A stretch of 64,000 nt of DNA. Origin: Pseudomonas sp. L5B5. Lineage in GTDB: Bacteria; Pseudomonadota; Gammaproteobacteria; Pseudomonadales; Pseudomonadaceae. The stretch covers positions 1,736,001 to 1,800,000 of the forward strand of contig NZ_CP084742.1 of assembly GCF_020520285.1 (NCBI RefSeq). The letters are read 5' to 3'. A model generated the notes under the pieces. The model did no database searches. It had not been told where the DNA came from and was given only the letters and a program-made list of their open reading frames with translations. Shown here one piece after another: positions 46,618 through 55,978 of the stretch (its first letter is position 1; each line of letters opens with the position of its first letter). Position numbers and translations under genes: made by a program.

Positions 46618-46639
46618 GGCGCCTGCGGGCGCCTTTTTT
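46618..46639 (+). terminator. Rho-independent terminator after potF
   Basis: GGCGCC, TGCG loop, GGCGCC, then six T. Confidence 0.9.
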
Positions 46640-46715
46640 CATGGCGCCTGCCACCCCCTGCCGCAGAGTTTGTTGGGCTATGGATTCGCTGGTGGGTGCA
46701 GTGGAGCCTCGCTTC

Positions 46716-46810
46716 GTATAGCCGCTGCCGCAGGCTGCGCACGGGCGCGCAGCGTCCGCCTGAAGGCCCTGCGGGCCTTGTCGCAGCCTCGCAAGCTCGG
46801 CAGCGGCTAC
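46716..46810. repeat. REP-like palindromic repeat
   Basis: TAGCCGCTGCCGCAGGCTGC at the left is answered by CGCAGCCTCGCAAGCTCGG and GCAGCGGCTAC at the right. The long imperfect inverted repeat with internal GC stems resembles Pseudomonas intergenic repeats of the 'GTAGCCGCTGCCGAGC' type. Confidence 0.7.
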
Positions 46811-46873
46811 AGCACAATGGTATTTTTCGTCATGCCCCATGGGGGCCGCCATTTACTACAGGGAACCGTATCG

Positions 46874-47398
46874 ATGCAGACCGCCGTCCAGCCTTGTCCA
46901 CTGCCCAGCCAGTCCAGCATTGCCAACCTGGCCGCCGGGGCGAGCTTCATCGATTGCCGCCTGGTCCTGGCCGAGGACCCCGAGCGCAGCGCCATGCGCC
47001 ACCTGCTGTGCCTGATGAGCCAGACCCCGGCCTGGATCGACCGCATGATGGGCCTGCGCAATCGCGTGGTGCAGCTGTTCGGGCTCAAGGACCTGGGCCG
47101 CCTGACCCGCATCGACCTGTCCCGTCCCGACGAGGCGTACCAGCCCGGCGACCGGATCGGCATCTTCACCCTGATCTCGCAGAATCCCGACGAGGTGCTG
47201 GTGGTGGACCGCGACAAGCACCTGGACGTGCACCTGTCGCTCAATCGCCTGGCGCTGGACGCCCAGGGCCGGCGCCCGGTAGTGCTGTCCACCGTGGTCC
47301 ACCCGCACAACCGCCTGGGGCGCCTGTACATGCTGCCGGTGGCCCCCTTCCACCGGATCATCGCGCCCATGACCCTGGCCACCATCAATCAACACTGA
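46874..47398 (+). CDS. DUF2867 protein
   Basis: A 174-residue protein of the DUF2867 family. Characteristic segments are WIDRMMGLRNRVVQLFGLKD, GDRIGIFTLISQNPDEVLVV, and a closing YMLPVAPFHRIIAPMTL, resembling START/SRPBCC-like lipid-binding proteins. The function is unknown. The ATG at 46874 gives the family start; the frame open to 46616 is not used. It is 24 bp upstream of the SolA-type oxidase gene and is likely co-transcribed with it. Confidence 0.8.
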   Translation: MQTAVQPCPLPSQSSIANLAAGASFIDCRLVLAEDPERSAMRHLLCLMSQTPAWIDRMMGLRNRVVQLFGLKDLGRLTRIDLSRPDEAYQPGDRIGIFTLISQNPDEVLVVDRDKHLDVHLSLNRLALDAQGRRPVVLSTVVHPHNRLGRLYMLPVAPFHRIIAPMTLATINQH

Positions 47399-47422
47399 GC
47401 CTACCAGCCCAAGGATCTTGCC

Positions 47423-48592
47423 GTGCACACAGCCGATTTCGATGTTGTCGTCGTAGGCCTGGGCGCCATGGGCGCCGCTACCCTCTACCAACTGGCCAAG
47501 CGTGGGGTGAAGGTGGCGGGCATCGACCGCTTCGCCCCGCCCCACGACCAGGGCTCCAGCCACGGCGATACCCGTATCACCCGCCAGGCGGTGGGCGAAG
47601 GCGCCGCCTATGTGCCTTTGGCGATCCGCTCGCAGCAGATCTGGCGGGAGCTGGAGGCCGAGCTCGACGTACAGCTGTTCGAGCAGTGCGGGGTGCTGGT
47701 GATGACCGCCAGCACCGACCCGCAGCGCCCGGCGGATGCCCGGGATTTCACCGATAACAGCATCGAGCTGGCCCGGCGCTACGGCATCGAGCACGAGGTG
47801 CTGGAGGCTGCCGAGATCCGTCGGCGCTTCCCGCAGTTCACACCGCTGGACGACAGCGCCCGGGGCTACTTCGAGCCCGGCGGTGGCTTTGTCCGCCCGG
47901 AGCGCTGCATCGACGCGCAACTGACCCGGGCTCGACAATTGGGGGCGACCCTGATCACCGGCCAGACGGTGCTGGAGCTCGAACCCCAGGACGACGGAGT
48001 GCACATCGTCAGCGACGGCTCGCGACTGCTTGCCCGGCAGGTCATCGTCAGCGCCGGCATGTGGTCGGCGCAACTGCTGGGTGCGCCCTTCGATTCGCTG
48101 CTGCAAGTGTGCCGCCAGCAGTTGTACTGGTTCCGCCTGGATCAGCCCGACCTCTACCCGGTCCGCTCCCCGAGCTTCATCCTCCACAGCGCCGACGAAG
48201 TGGACGCCTGCTACGGCTTCCCGCCGATTCCCGGCGAGGGCAGCGTGAAGATCGCCACCGAGCAGTACAGCACCAGCAGCCAGCCCGACAGCCTCGACCG
48301 CCAGCCCAGCAGCGCCGACGCCCAGCGCCTGTTCCGCGACCTGGTAGCGCCGCATATCGCCGGCCTGGCGCCGGAGCTGGTGAAGGCCAGCGTCTGCGCC
48401 TACACCGTGACCCCGGACTCGGGCTTCATCATCGACCGCCACCCGCACCTGGCCAATGTCACCGTGGTCAGCGCCTGCTCCGGCCATGGTTTCAAGCATT
48501 CGGCAGCGATTGGCGAAGCCCTGGCCCAACAGCACGTGGATGGCAGCAGCACATTGGATCTGGACAGTTTCTCCCTGCAGCGCTTCACCTGA
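47423..48592 (+). CDS. solA: N-methyl-L-tryptophan oxidase / monomeric sarcosine oxidase family
   Basis: A 389-residue FAD-dependent amine oxidase. The N-terminal VVVGLGAMGAATLYQLAKRG motif is the dinucleotide fold, then SSHGDTRITRQAVGEGAAYV. The C-terminal SACSGHGFKHSAAIG contains the cysteine that carries covalent FAD in this family. It demethylates N-methyl amino acids, releasing formaldehyde and H2O2. It starts with GTG at 47423 after AAGGA. The substrate (N-methyltryptophan, sarcosine or another secondary amine) is open. Confidence 0.88.
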   Translation: MHTADFDVVVVGLGAMGAATLYQLAKRGVKVAGIDRFAPPHDQGSSHGDTRITRQAVGEGAAYVPLAIRSQQIWRELEAELDVQLFEQCGVLVMTASTDPQRPADARDFTDNSIELARRYGIEHEVLEAAEIRRRFPQFTPLDDSARGYFEPGGGFVRPERCIDAQLTRARQLGATLITGQTVLELEPQDDGVHIVSDGSRLLARQVIVSAGMWSAQLLGAPFDSLLQVCRQQLYWFRLDQPDLYPVRSPSFILHSADEVDACYGFPPIPGEGSVKIATEQYSTSSQPDSLDRQPSSADAQRLFRDLVAPHIAGLAPELVKASVCAYTVTPDSGFIIDRHPHLANVTVVSACSGHGFKHSAAIGEALAQQHVDGSSTLDLDSFSLQRFT

Positions 48593-48760
48593 TGCCGGGG
48601 GCCCCTTTTACCGGGCCCGGGCCAAAAAAATCGCCAGGGTGACGTTTTTCGCCGTTTATCTGCCGTTTTCAGCCTTGCCGGCCAGCCCAGTCTCTACGAT
48701 TCTGTAGAAACCCACCCAGGGCGGCCGGCGCCGCCCACGCAGAACAACCGGAGCGCCCCA

Positions 48761-49201
48761 ATGAAGAGCGTCGCAGAACTGCTGAAACTCAAGGCCAAGC
48801 ACAACCAGCAGGTGCACACCATCGCCCCGCACCAGATGGTGCTGGAAGCGCTGATGGTGATGGCCGAGAAAAACGTCGGTGCTCTGCCGGTCGTGGAGAA
48901 CGGCGTGGTCGTCGGGGTCATCAGCGAGCGCGACTATGCGCGCAAGCTGGTGTTGCACGGGCGCTCTTCAGTGGGCACCCCGGTGAGCGCCATCATGAGC
49001 TCGCCGGTGATCACCGTGGACTCGCACCAGAACGTCGAGACCTGCATGAGCATCATGACCGACAGCCACCTGCGCCACCTGCCGGTGGTCGAGAACGGCC
49101 AGTTGCTGGGACTGCTGTCCATCGGTGACCTGGTCAAGGAAGCGATTGCCGAGCAGGCCGACCTGATTCGCCAGCTGGAGCAGTACATCCGCGGCGAATG
49201 A
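48761..49201 (+). CDS. Two-CBS-domain protein
   Basis: A 146-residue protein made of two CBS repeats (residues about 20-75 and 85-140). The sequence contains ALPVVENGVVVGVISERDYAR and LRHLPVVENGQLLGLLSIGDLV. Such stand-alone proteins bind adenine nucleotides and regulate partners. No partner gene is attached. Confidence 0.9.
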   Translation: MKSVAELLKLKAKHNQQVHTIAPHQMVLEALMVMAEKNVGALPVVENGVVVGVISERDYARKLVLHGRSSVGTPVSAIMSSPVITVDSHQNVETCMSIMTDSHLRHLPVVENGQLLGLLSIGDLVKEAIAEQADLIRQLEQYIRGE

Positions 49202-49205
49202 TCCC

Positions 49206-49233
49206 CCCGGGAGCCGGACCACCGGCTCCCGGG
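49206..49233 (+). terminator. Strong stem-loop after CBS gene
   Basis: Perfect 12-bp stem CCCGGGAGCCGG/CCGGCTCCCGGG with an ACCA tetraloop, 5 bp past the stop codon. No T tract follows, so it may protect the 3' end or act in a Rho-dependent way. Confidence 0.6.
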
Positions 49234-49504
49234 TGCGAATTGCTGCCTGGCGGGCGGGCCTCCCGGTCTCGCGGGTCGCTAGCGCGCTTCACTGAACACA
49301 CTTTTTAACACTCTGAAATAGTAAATCTCGCCCCTCTCACCATTCCCTGCATGTGTCCCAAGTGCCCGGACCAGGGCTGCAAAGCCCCACGGCCAGGCAA
49401 CGGAGCGCCTCGTGGCCAGCCCCGGGCCACCCTCGCGTTGCCAATTTATGAAATGACATGCCGTCGGGTCTTGTTACCATTGCGCACATTTGCGTGAAGA
49501 TTTG

Positions 49505-51736
49505 ATGACAGGCAGGTTATTTGTGAAGTTGATCCGTCGTTGCCTCCAACACCCCCTTGCCCCTCTCTGCACCCTGTTCGGCCTGCTGTTGCTGGTGCCG
49601 ATGGGCGCTCGCCTGGCCCTGGGCTGGTCCAATCCGCTGGGCTACCTCTCGGACCTGGCCAGCGCCAGCCTGCTGACCGTGCTGCTGTACCGCCGCCCCT
49701 GGTGGCTGGCCTTGCCGGTGCTGCTGGTATGGGGCCTGCTGACCCAGGTCAGTGCCGAACTGGTGAGCGCCGTGGGTCGCATGCCCAACCTCGCTGACCT
49801 GCATTACCTGGTGGACCCGCAATTCGTCGGCAACTCCACCGGCGGCGGCCTGACCCACCCCGAACTGGGCGTGGTCCTGCTGCTGGGGCTGGTGCTGTGG
49901 CTGGTGGTGCAGCGCAGCAGCCGGGGCCTGTCGCTGCCGGCCCTGCCACGCCATGCCTGGAGCTTGCCGGTGGTGCTGTTGCTGGCCCATGGCGGCGCCC
50001 AGTACCTCAAGCCCAGCGAAGCCGATCAGTGGCAGCTGTTCAACCTGCCCCACCAGGCACTGGCCACCGCCATGGGCCAGGCGCAGATCCGCATGGAAGA
50101 CTGGCTCGACGGCGATACCGTCGACGTGCCGCCGCAGATGGCCGGCCTCACCCGCCTGGACCTCGAGGGCCAACCGTTGCTGCCCAGCGCCGGTCGCGCC
50201 CGCAACGTGCTGGTGATTGCCCTGGAGGGCATTCCCGGCGCCTATATCAAGACCAACCGCGAAGCCCTGAACAGCCACTACCAGGAAGACCTGATGCCCA
50301 AGCTCAGCGCCTGGGCCGAACGCGGCATGAACACCCCCGACTACGTGCTGCACAGCCACCAGACCATTCGCGGCCTGTACGCCATGCTCTGTGGCGACTA
50401 CGACAAGCTGGACAACGGCACCCCCAAGGGCGTCGAGATGCTGACCCAGAACCAGCGCAACAAGGCCTGCCTGCCAGCGCAGATGCACAAGTTCGGCTTC
50501 GCCACGCATTACCTGCAAGGCGCCGGCCTGCGCTTCATGGCCAAAGACAAGATCATGCCGCACATCGGCTTCGATTCGACCCATGGCCTGGAATGGTTCA
50601 AGAACGACAACTACTTGGAATTCCCCTGGGGCAAGGATGACAAGGCGTTCTTCGAGGGCGCCCTGGGCTACGTCGACCAGCTGAAAAAGAGCAAGAAGCC
50701 CTGGATGCTCACCCTGCTCACCGTCGGCACCCACCAGCCCTACTCGGCCCCCGAGGACTACCTGGAGCGCTACGACACGCCCAAGCAAGCGGCGGTCGGC
50801 TACCTGGACGACGCCATCGGCCAGTTCCTCGACGGCCTGGAGCGCAAGGGCGTGCTCAAGGACACCCTGGTGATCATCACTTCCGACGAATCCCATGGCA
50901 TCGACGGTGTGCGCCTGGCCTCGTCCTGGGGCTTCAACCTGATGCTGGCCCCGGACCAGGCGCTGCTGCCCCACCTCAAGTCCGGCACCTACGGCCATGT
51001 CGATCTCAGCGCCTCGATACTGGACTACTTCGGCCTGCCGGTGCCCGCCAGCCTCAGCGGCCGCTCGCTGTTGCGCGACTATGCCCAGGGCCGGGAAATC
51101 ATGTCCTACACCAACGGCAAGCTGCGCTACCACGATGGCCAGGGCACCTTCACCGAGTGCGATTTCCAGCAGCGCTGCCGCAACTACGCCAGCCAGGGCT
51201 TCATTGCCGACAGCGCCAGCTTCCAGGGCCAGTACGGCGGCCAGCGGGCGCGGCTGGTCAGCGCCCGGGCAGCGAACCTGGACCGCAGCCTGCTGCAATC
51301 ACCGCTGAACCAGCACTACCAGTTCGGCAGCCCGGCGATCATCCCGCTGCAAGCGCAGATCAAGGATGACTGGGCCGACAACCTGATCGGCGCCCAGTAC
51401 CTGGAGATGCCCAAGGGCTCGCAGACCCGGGTGCGCTTCACCGTGCGCTCCGCCGATCCGCAGCAGAACGCCTACATCCTGCTCAAGGGCAAGGAACTGG
51501 AGCAGGACGTGCCCCTGGGCCTGCCGGCAGAAATGCTGGTGACCCCGGACCAACCCCTGCAGATGGATTTCAGCTTCGACAACCCGCAGACCCGCAAGGC
51601 GTTCTCCTTCCACCTGCTGGGCTACGGCCTGGGTGCGGTGGAAGTCAGCGACTTCAGCGTGATCACCGAGCTGCCGGGCCAGGACGACAACCCGGTGGAA
51701 ATGCCCCTGGACGACGACAGCGAACATTCCAGCTGA
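49505..51736 (+). CDS. LtaS-like membrane sulfatase/phosphotransferase
   Basis: A 743-residue inner-membrane protein. Residues about 15-165 hold four or five membrane helices. A large periplasmic alkaline-phosphatase-superfamily domain (about 230-545) follows. Metal and nucleophile positions are Glu241 (IALEGIPG) and Thr287 (SHQTIRGLYAML), with a later ITSDESHGIDG. These match LTA synthase/phosphoglycerol transferases, which in Gram-negatives modify periplasmic glucans or envelope lipids. The C-terminal 200 residues form an extra beta-rich domain. The start may be ATG 49505 or GTG 49523; TTG 49490 is unlikely. Confidence 0.85.
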   Translation: MTGRLFVKLIRRCLQHPLAPLCTLFGLLLLVPMGARLALGWSNPLGYLSDLASASLLTVLLYRRPWWLALPVLLVWGLLTQVSAELVSAVGRMPNLADLHYLVDPQFVGNSTGGGLTHPELGVVLLLGLVLWLVVQRSSRGLSLPALPRHAWSLPVVLLLAHGGAQYLKPSEADQWQLFNLPHQALATAMGQAQIRMEDWLDGDTVDVPPQMAGLTRLDLEGQPLLPSAGRARNVLVIALEGIPGAYIKTNREALNSHYQEDLMPKLSAWAERGMNTPDYVLHSHQTIRGLYAMLCGDYDKLDNGTPKGVEMLTQNQRNKACLPAQMHKFGFATHYLQGAGLRFMAKDKIMPHIGFDSTHGLEWFKNDNYLEFPWGKDDKAFFEGALGYVDQLKKSKKPWMLTLLTVGTHQPYSAPEDYLERYDTPKQAAVGYLDDAIGQFLDGLERKGVLKDTLVIITSDESHGIDGVRLASSWGFNLMLAPDQALLPHLKSGTYGHVDLSASILDYFGLPVPASLSGRSLLRDYAQGREIMSYTNGKLRYHDGQGTFTECDFQQRCRNYASQGFIADSASFQGQYGGQRARLVSARAANLDRSLLQSPLNQHYQFGSPAIIPLQAQIKDDWADNLIGAQYLEMPKGSQTRVRFTVRSADPQQNAYILLKGKELEQDVPLGLPAEMLVTPDQPLQMDFSFDNPQTRKAFSFHLLGYGLGAVEVSDFSVITELPGQDDNPVEMPLDDDSEHSS

Positions 51737-51744
51737 CAGCCCCT

Positions 51745-51775
51745 GCCCAACCTGAAGTACCGCTTCAGGTTGGGC
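51745..51775. terminator. Bidirectional terminator between convergent genes
   Basis: Perfect 13-bp stem GCCCAACCTGAAG/CTTCAGGTTGGGC with a 5-base loop lies midway between the two stop codons. Confidence 0.8.
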
Positions 51776-51792
51776 ACAGCGTCCCCTTCTGC

Positions 51793-53007
51793 TCAATCCA
51801 CTCTGGCCGGCATACCGCAACCCCTGGCTGCGCGCCGGCGAACCCAGCCCAACCGCAGGCTGAACCCCGCGCCCAACAGCAGCACAGCGATCAACGACAG
51901 CCAGGCACTGGCGAAGCCACCCTGTGCCTGCTCAAGCAGGCCGAACAGCAGCGGCCCCAGGGCGAACCCCAGGAAAAAACCCGCCGACAGCAGACCCGAA
52001 GCCGGTGCAGGGCTGCCGAACGCCGGGTCTCGCAGCAGCATGCTCATGGCGATGGCATTGCACGCCACCGCCGTCAGGCCCATGCCCAGCGCGCCGAACC
52101 ACAGGGGCCAGTGGGCCTCGGGCGTGGCCTGGGCGGTCACCCCCAGGGCCAGGCTGGCCAGCACCAGCAAACCGCACAGCAGCCAGGCTTCCTCCCGCAG
52201 CCGCGCTCCCAGGGGGGTCAACAGGGTACGGGCAACCATGCCCATGGCACCGAAGCCTGCGACCATGGCCCCGGTCTGCACGCTGGAAACGCCCTGGCGA
52301 ACGGCGAAAACCCCGAGGAAGGTCACGAAGGCCGAAAGCACCAGGCCCACGCACAGTTGCACGCTCAATAGCAGCGCCAGGCGCGAGTTCGGCCGGGCGA
52401 TCCGCAGGCTCAAGGCCTTGCACGGGGTCGCTGTGGGTGCCACTCGCGGCCCCCACAGCGCCAAGGCCAGGGCCGGCACCAGCAGGGTGGCCAGCGCACC
52501 GCGCCAACCTAGGGCGGCAGCCAGGGGCGGCAGCAACAGGCCGCTGAACAACGCGGACAACTGCACCCCTGACTGCTTGAGACCGACCACCGCCGGTTTG
52601 CTGGCCGGCTCGACACACTCCAGCACCAGCAGGTTGGTGACCGGGTTGGCCAGCGCCTGGGCCACCCCGCACACCGCCAGGGCCAGTATCACCCCGGCAA
52701 CACCCGGCAGGCACAGCAGCAGGCCGTAGCCCGCCAGGGTCGCCCAGAACAGCAGGGCCAGGGCGCGCCGACTGCCCAGCGCGTTCACCAACGGACCTGC
52801 CCACAACGACAGCAACGCGGCCAGGCCAAAGGCACTCATCACCAGCCACCCCAGCCCATGCGGCGCCACGGCCAGGTCACTGATCAGCAGCGGCCCCAGG
52901 GTGCCGATGGCGTAGAAGATCAGCATCGGCAGGGCCATGGCGCTGACCAGCACCGTGCGCAGCCAGAAACGCCGCGCGCGGCTGCCGTTGACGTGCTGTT
53001 GATTCAT
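51793..53007 (-). CDS. MFS transporter (12-helix)
   Basis: A 404-residue 12-helix transporter. The LVNALGSRRALALLFWATLA loop between helices 2 and 3 and the internal duplication (MVARTLLTPLGARLREEAW) mark the MFS fold, CynX/YbfB-like in length and composition. It diverges from the AraC regulator at 53165, with a Fur-like stretch and an inverted repeat between them. Export of a siderophore or other metabolite is plausible but not shown. Confidence 0.88.
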   Translation of the reverse strand: MNQQHVNGSRARRFWLRTVLVSAMALPMLIFYAIGTLGPLLISDLAVAPHGLGWLVMSAFGLAALLSLWAGPLVNALGSRRALALLFWATLAGYGLLLCLPGVAGVILALAVCGVAQALANPVTNLLVLECVEPASKPAVVGLKQSGVQLSALFSGLLLPPLAAALGWRGALATLLVPALALALWGPRVAPTATPCKALSLRIARPNSRLALLLSVQLCVGLVLSAFVTFLGVFAVRQGVSSVQTGAMVAGFGAMGMVARTLLTPLGARLREEAWLLCGLLVLASLALGVTAQATPEAHWPLWFGALGMGLTAVACNAIAMSMLLRDPAFGSPAPASGLLSAGFFLGFALGPLLFGLLEQAQGGFASAWLSLIAVLLLGAGFSLRLGWVRRRAARGCGMPARVD

Positions 53008-53098
53008 GGTGCCCCCTCGGCAACAGGTACGCCGTCGGGCGACGGTGATCCTCCTGGCCCGGGCAACAGGTTACTTGCAGGAAAGAATGCTTATCATG

Positions 53099-53140
53099 TG
53101 CGTTCGCATGGCATCCGGATCCATTCCCATGCGAAACGCA
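53099..53140. promoter_or_regulatory. Inverted-repeat operator candidate between MFS and AraC genes
   Basis: TGCGTTCGCATGG and CCATGCGAAACGCA form a near-perfect 13-bp inverted repeat (one extra A in the right arm) spaced 15 bases. It ends 24 bp before the regulator ATG. A Fur-like GAATGCTTATCAT stretch lies just to the left, at 53085. Confidence 0.6.
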
Positions 53141-53164
53141 GCCACCCTGCCCAGGAGCCCGAAC

Positions 53165-54127
53165 ATGGCCGCCTCTCCCAAGCGCTCCCAAGCGTACCGG
53201 CTGACCGCCAGCCAGCCGCGCCAGCTCAGCCAGTTGCCGGGCGGCTGGTTGCGCCAGCAACTGCCACCCATCCTGGGCGACTGCCATGTCGATACCCTGT
53301 GCCTGGATCAGGACCTGACCCTGGTGCGCTCGCGCTATCGTCCCGACCGGCCCCTGGTGGAAGAAGCCCGGAGCAGCCATGAAGGCCGCTTGCTGGTCAT
53401 TACCCTGGGCCTGCAAGGCCGCTCCGGCTACCGCGCCAGCGACGGCTCGACCCTGGTGTTCGAGGCCGGCCACACCACCGTGACCAGCTTCCAGGCCAGC
53501 CAGGGTGAGCGCCGCTACGAGGCGACGCACCCCGTCTCGCAACTGCGCCTGCTGGTGGGCGAGCGCCTGCTCGACCGATACCTGGGGCCGGACCGGACCT
53601 GGCAATTGCTGGGCCAGGGTTCCCTGCGCCAACTGGCCCGGCAGCCGACCTGCCTAGCCAGTGCCAGCCACGCCAATGCCCTGCTGCGCCCGGCCTGCGG
53701 GGAGCATTCGGGAAAACTGGAGCGGCATGTCCATGCCCTGAGCCTGCTGTCCCTGCAACTGCAGGCCCTGGCCCCCGCGCCCGCGGCTATGGGGCGCCTG
53801 AGCAACGCCGACATCCAGCGGTTGCAGCGCGTGCGGGACATCATGTTCGAACAGATGCACCAGCCGCTCACCGTGGCCTACCTGTGCATCGCCGTCGGCC
53901 TCAACGAGTTCAAGCTCAAGCAGGGCCTGCGCGAACACTACAACACCACCCCCCAGCGCATGCTCCTGGAGATCCGCATGGGCCACGCCCACCGTCTGCT
54001 GGAAAGCGGTTGCCAGGTGGCCCAGGCAGCGTATCGGGTGGGCTACCGTTTTCCCGGCAATTTCAGCGCGGCCTTTACCCGGTTCTATGGCAAGTCGCCC
54101 AAATCGGTCTTCGGCCCAAGGCGCTGA
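53165..54127 (+). CDS. AraC-family regulator, PchR-like
   Basis: A 320-residue protein with a C-terminal double helix-turn-helix (VAYLCIAVGLNEFKLKQGLR and QVAQAAYRVGYRFPGNFSAA) and an N-terminal ligand domain. The GLNEFKLKQGLREHYNTTPQ segment is characteristic of siderophore-linked AraC proteins of the PchR type. Start ATG 53165 has AGGAG 8 bases upstream; the frame to 53006 has no better site. It probably controls the divergent MFS gene and itself through the inverted repeat. Confidence 0.87.
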   Translation: MAASPKRSQAYRLTASQPRQLSQLPGGWLRQQLPPILGDCHVDTLCLDQDLTLVRSRYRPDRPLVEEARSSHEGRLLVITLGLQGRSGYRASDGSTLVFEAGHTTVTSFQASQGERRYEATHPVSQLRLLVGERLLDRYLGPDRTWQLLGQGSLRQLARQPTCLASASHANALLRPACGEHSGKLERHVHALSLLSLQLQALAPAPAAMGRLSNADIQRLQRVRDIMFEQMHQPLTVAYLCIAVGLNEFKLKQGLREHYNTTPQRMLLEIRMGHAHRLLESGCQVAQAAYRVGYRFPGNFSAAFTRFYGKSPKSVFGPRR

Positions 54128-54197
54128 GCACTGGCACGCTTCGGCTTTTACGGCTATGTCTGGTAAGCCGCCCCGCCACCGCAAACGAGCACTGCCG

Positions 54198-55037
54198 ATG
54201 ATCGACCCCACTGCCCCACCCCTGGAACAACTCGCCGCCGCCATGGCCACCCGGCCTTTCATGGTCCTCACCGGTGCGGGCATCAGCACCCCTTCGGGAA
54301 TCCCCGACTACCGCGACAGCGAGGGCGTGCGCCGTGGCCGCCAGCCGATGATGTACCAGGAGTTCCTCGGCCAGCCCGAAGCCCGTCGGCGCTACTGGGC
54401 CCGGGCCATGCTCGGCTGGCCGCGCATCCGCCAGGCCCGGCCGAATGCCGCGCACCAGGCCCTGGCGCAGTTGCAGGCGGCAGGAAAGATCGCCGGGGTG
54501 ATCACCCAGAACGTCGATGCCCTGCATGACGAGGCCGGCAGCCTGGAAGTCATCGAGCTCCACGGCAGCCTGCAGCGCGTCGTGTGCCTGGATTGTGAGC
54601 AGCGCAGCCAGCGCGAAGCCATCCAGCAGCAGCTGGAGGCGCACAACCCGTACCTGGCCGGCGTCGATGCGGTGCAGGCGCCGGACGGCGACACCCTGCT
54701 GGACCCGGCCTTCGAAGAACGCTTCCAGGTGCCCCGCTGCCCCTACTGCAATGGCCAGCGCTTGAAACCCGACGTGGTGTTCTTTGGCGAGAATGTGGCC
54801 GCGGTCAACGCCGCCCGGGCCATGGCCGCCGTGCACGAGGCCGCGGGCCTGCTGGTGGTGGGGTCGTCACTGATGGCCTATTCGGCGTTTCGCCTGTGCC
54901 GGGCGGTGGCCGAGCAAGGCAAGCCGCTGCTGGCCGTCAACTTCGGCAAGACCCGCGCCGACGAACTGCTGGACCTCAAGCTGGAGCAGCCCTGCGACCA
55001 CGTCCTGCCATGGCTGGCCGAGCGCCTGCAAGGATGA
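54198..55037 (+). CDS. NAD-dependent protein deacylase, Sir2 family (class II/SIRT4-like)
   Basis: A 279-residue sirtuin. NAD-binding GAGISTPSGIPDYRD, catalytic QNVDALHDEAGS followed by ELHGSLQ, and two Cys pairs for zinc (VVCLDC and RCPYC) are all present. The PTAPPLEQLAAAMATRPFMV start fits class II. An upstream ATG at 54156 has no ribosome site. Target proteins or lipoamidase-type activity are not determined. Confidence 0.88.
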   Translation: MIDPTAPPLEQLAAAMATRPFMVLTGAGISTPSGIPDYRDSEGVRRGRQPMMYQEFLGQPEARRRYWARAMLGWPRIRQARPNAAHQALAQLQAAGKIAGVITQNVDALHDEAGSLEVIELHGSLQRVVCLDCEQRSQREAIQQQLEAHNPYLAGVDAVQAPDGDTLLDPAFEERFQVPRCPYCNGQRLKPDVVFFGENVAAVNAARAMAAVHEAAGLLVVGSSLMAYSAFRLCRAVAEQGKPLLAVNFGKTRADELLDLKLEQPCDHVLPWLAERLQG

Positions 55038-55038
55038 G

Positions 55039-55938
55039 TCAAACGGGCAGCCGCGCGCCCAGATCGGCTTCGCGCAAGATGTCGAACAGCGCCTGGGCCG
55101 CCGTGGACAGCTCATCGCCCGGCTTGGTCAGCACACCAATGGCGCGCTCCACCACCGGCTCGCCAAGGGTGATGCAATGCCCACCCAGTTCGCGCATCTG
55201 CCCCGCGCACAAGGCCGGCACCGCACTGACCCCAAGGCCGCTGGCGACCATGCGTCCCACGGTCGCCAGCTGATGGCTCTCGAACTCCACCGGCAGTTGC
55301 ACGCCCCGGGCCCGCAGGTGCTCCTCGAGCATGACCCGCACCGTGGACGGGCGCTGCAGGGTGATGAAGGGCTGCTGCAACAGCGCTTGCCAGTCGATCT
55401 CGCTGCACTGGGCCAGGGGCGACTCCTTGGGTACCACCGCGACAAAACGGTCGATGTACAGCGCGGTGAACACCAGGGAGGTGCTGTCCTGGGGCTCGAA
55501 GGCCACCCCCAGCTCCACCTCGCGGTCGCGGACCATCTCCAGCACCTGTTCGTTGATCACGTCGTTGACCGTGACATTGACCTGCGGATACCGGGCGCGA
55601 AACTGCTTGAGGATCGGCGGCAGCAGGTTGCCGGCAAAGGACGGCATGGCCGCCAGGGTCACCCGCCCGCGTTGCAGGGTGAAGCGCTGGCGCAATTCAT
55701 CCTCGGCATTGTCCCAGTCAGCGATCAGGCGCCGGGCCAGGGGCAGCAGGGCCTCGCCTTCAGGCGTCAGGGCCACGTTGCGCGTATTGCGCGTGAACAG
55801 GCGCCCGCCCAGGCCCTCTTCCAGGGCCTTGATCGTCAAGCTCAGCGCCGACTGCGAAAGATGCAGGCGCTCACAGGCCAACGCAAAACTCATGCTGTGG
55901 GCCACCGCCAGGAACGCGCGTATCTGTTTGACTGTCAT
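55039..55938 (-). CDS. dhcR: LysR-family regulator of the CoA-transferase genes
   Basis: A 299-residue LysR protein: MTVKQIRAFLAVAHSMSFAL with ACERLHLSQSALSLTIKALE as the helix-turn-helix. It is divergent from dhcA-dhcB-atoB. In P. aeruginosa the same layout (PA1998-PA2001) has DhcR activating dhcAB for dehydrocarnitine use, and the layout here matches. The co-inducer domain fits an organic acid ligand, but the identity is inferred from synteny. Confidence 0.8.
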   Translation of the reverse strand: MTVKQIRAFLAVAHSMSFALACERLHLSQSALSLTIKALEEGLGGRLFTRNTRNVALTPEGEALLPLARRLIADWDNAEDELRQRFTLQRGRVTLAAMPSFAGNLLPPILKQFRARYPQVNVTVNDVINEQVLEMVRDREVELGVAFEPQDSTSLVFTALYIDRFVAVVPKESPLAQCSEIDWQALLQQPFITLQRPSTVRVMLEEHLRARGVQLPVEFESHQLATVGRMVASGLGVSAVPALCAGQMRELGGHCITLGEPVVERAIGVLTKPGDELSTAAQALFDILREADLGARLPV

Positions 55939-55978
55939 CTGTCATCCTCGGGAGAGCAGCGGCAAGCTATAAGCCGCA

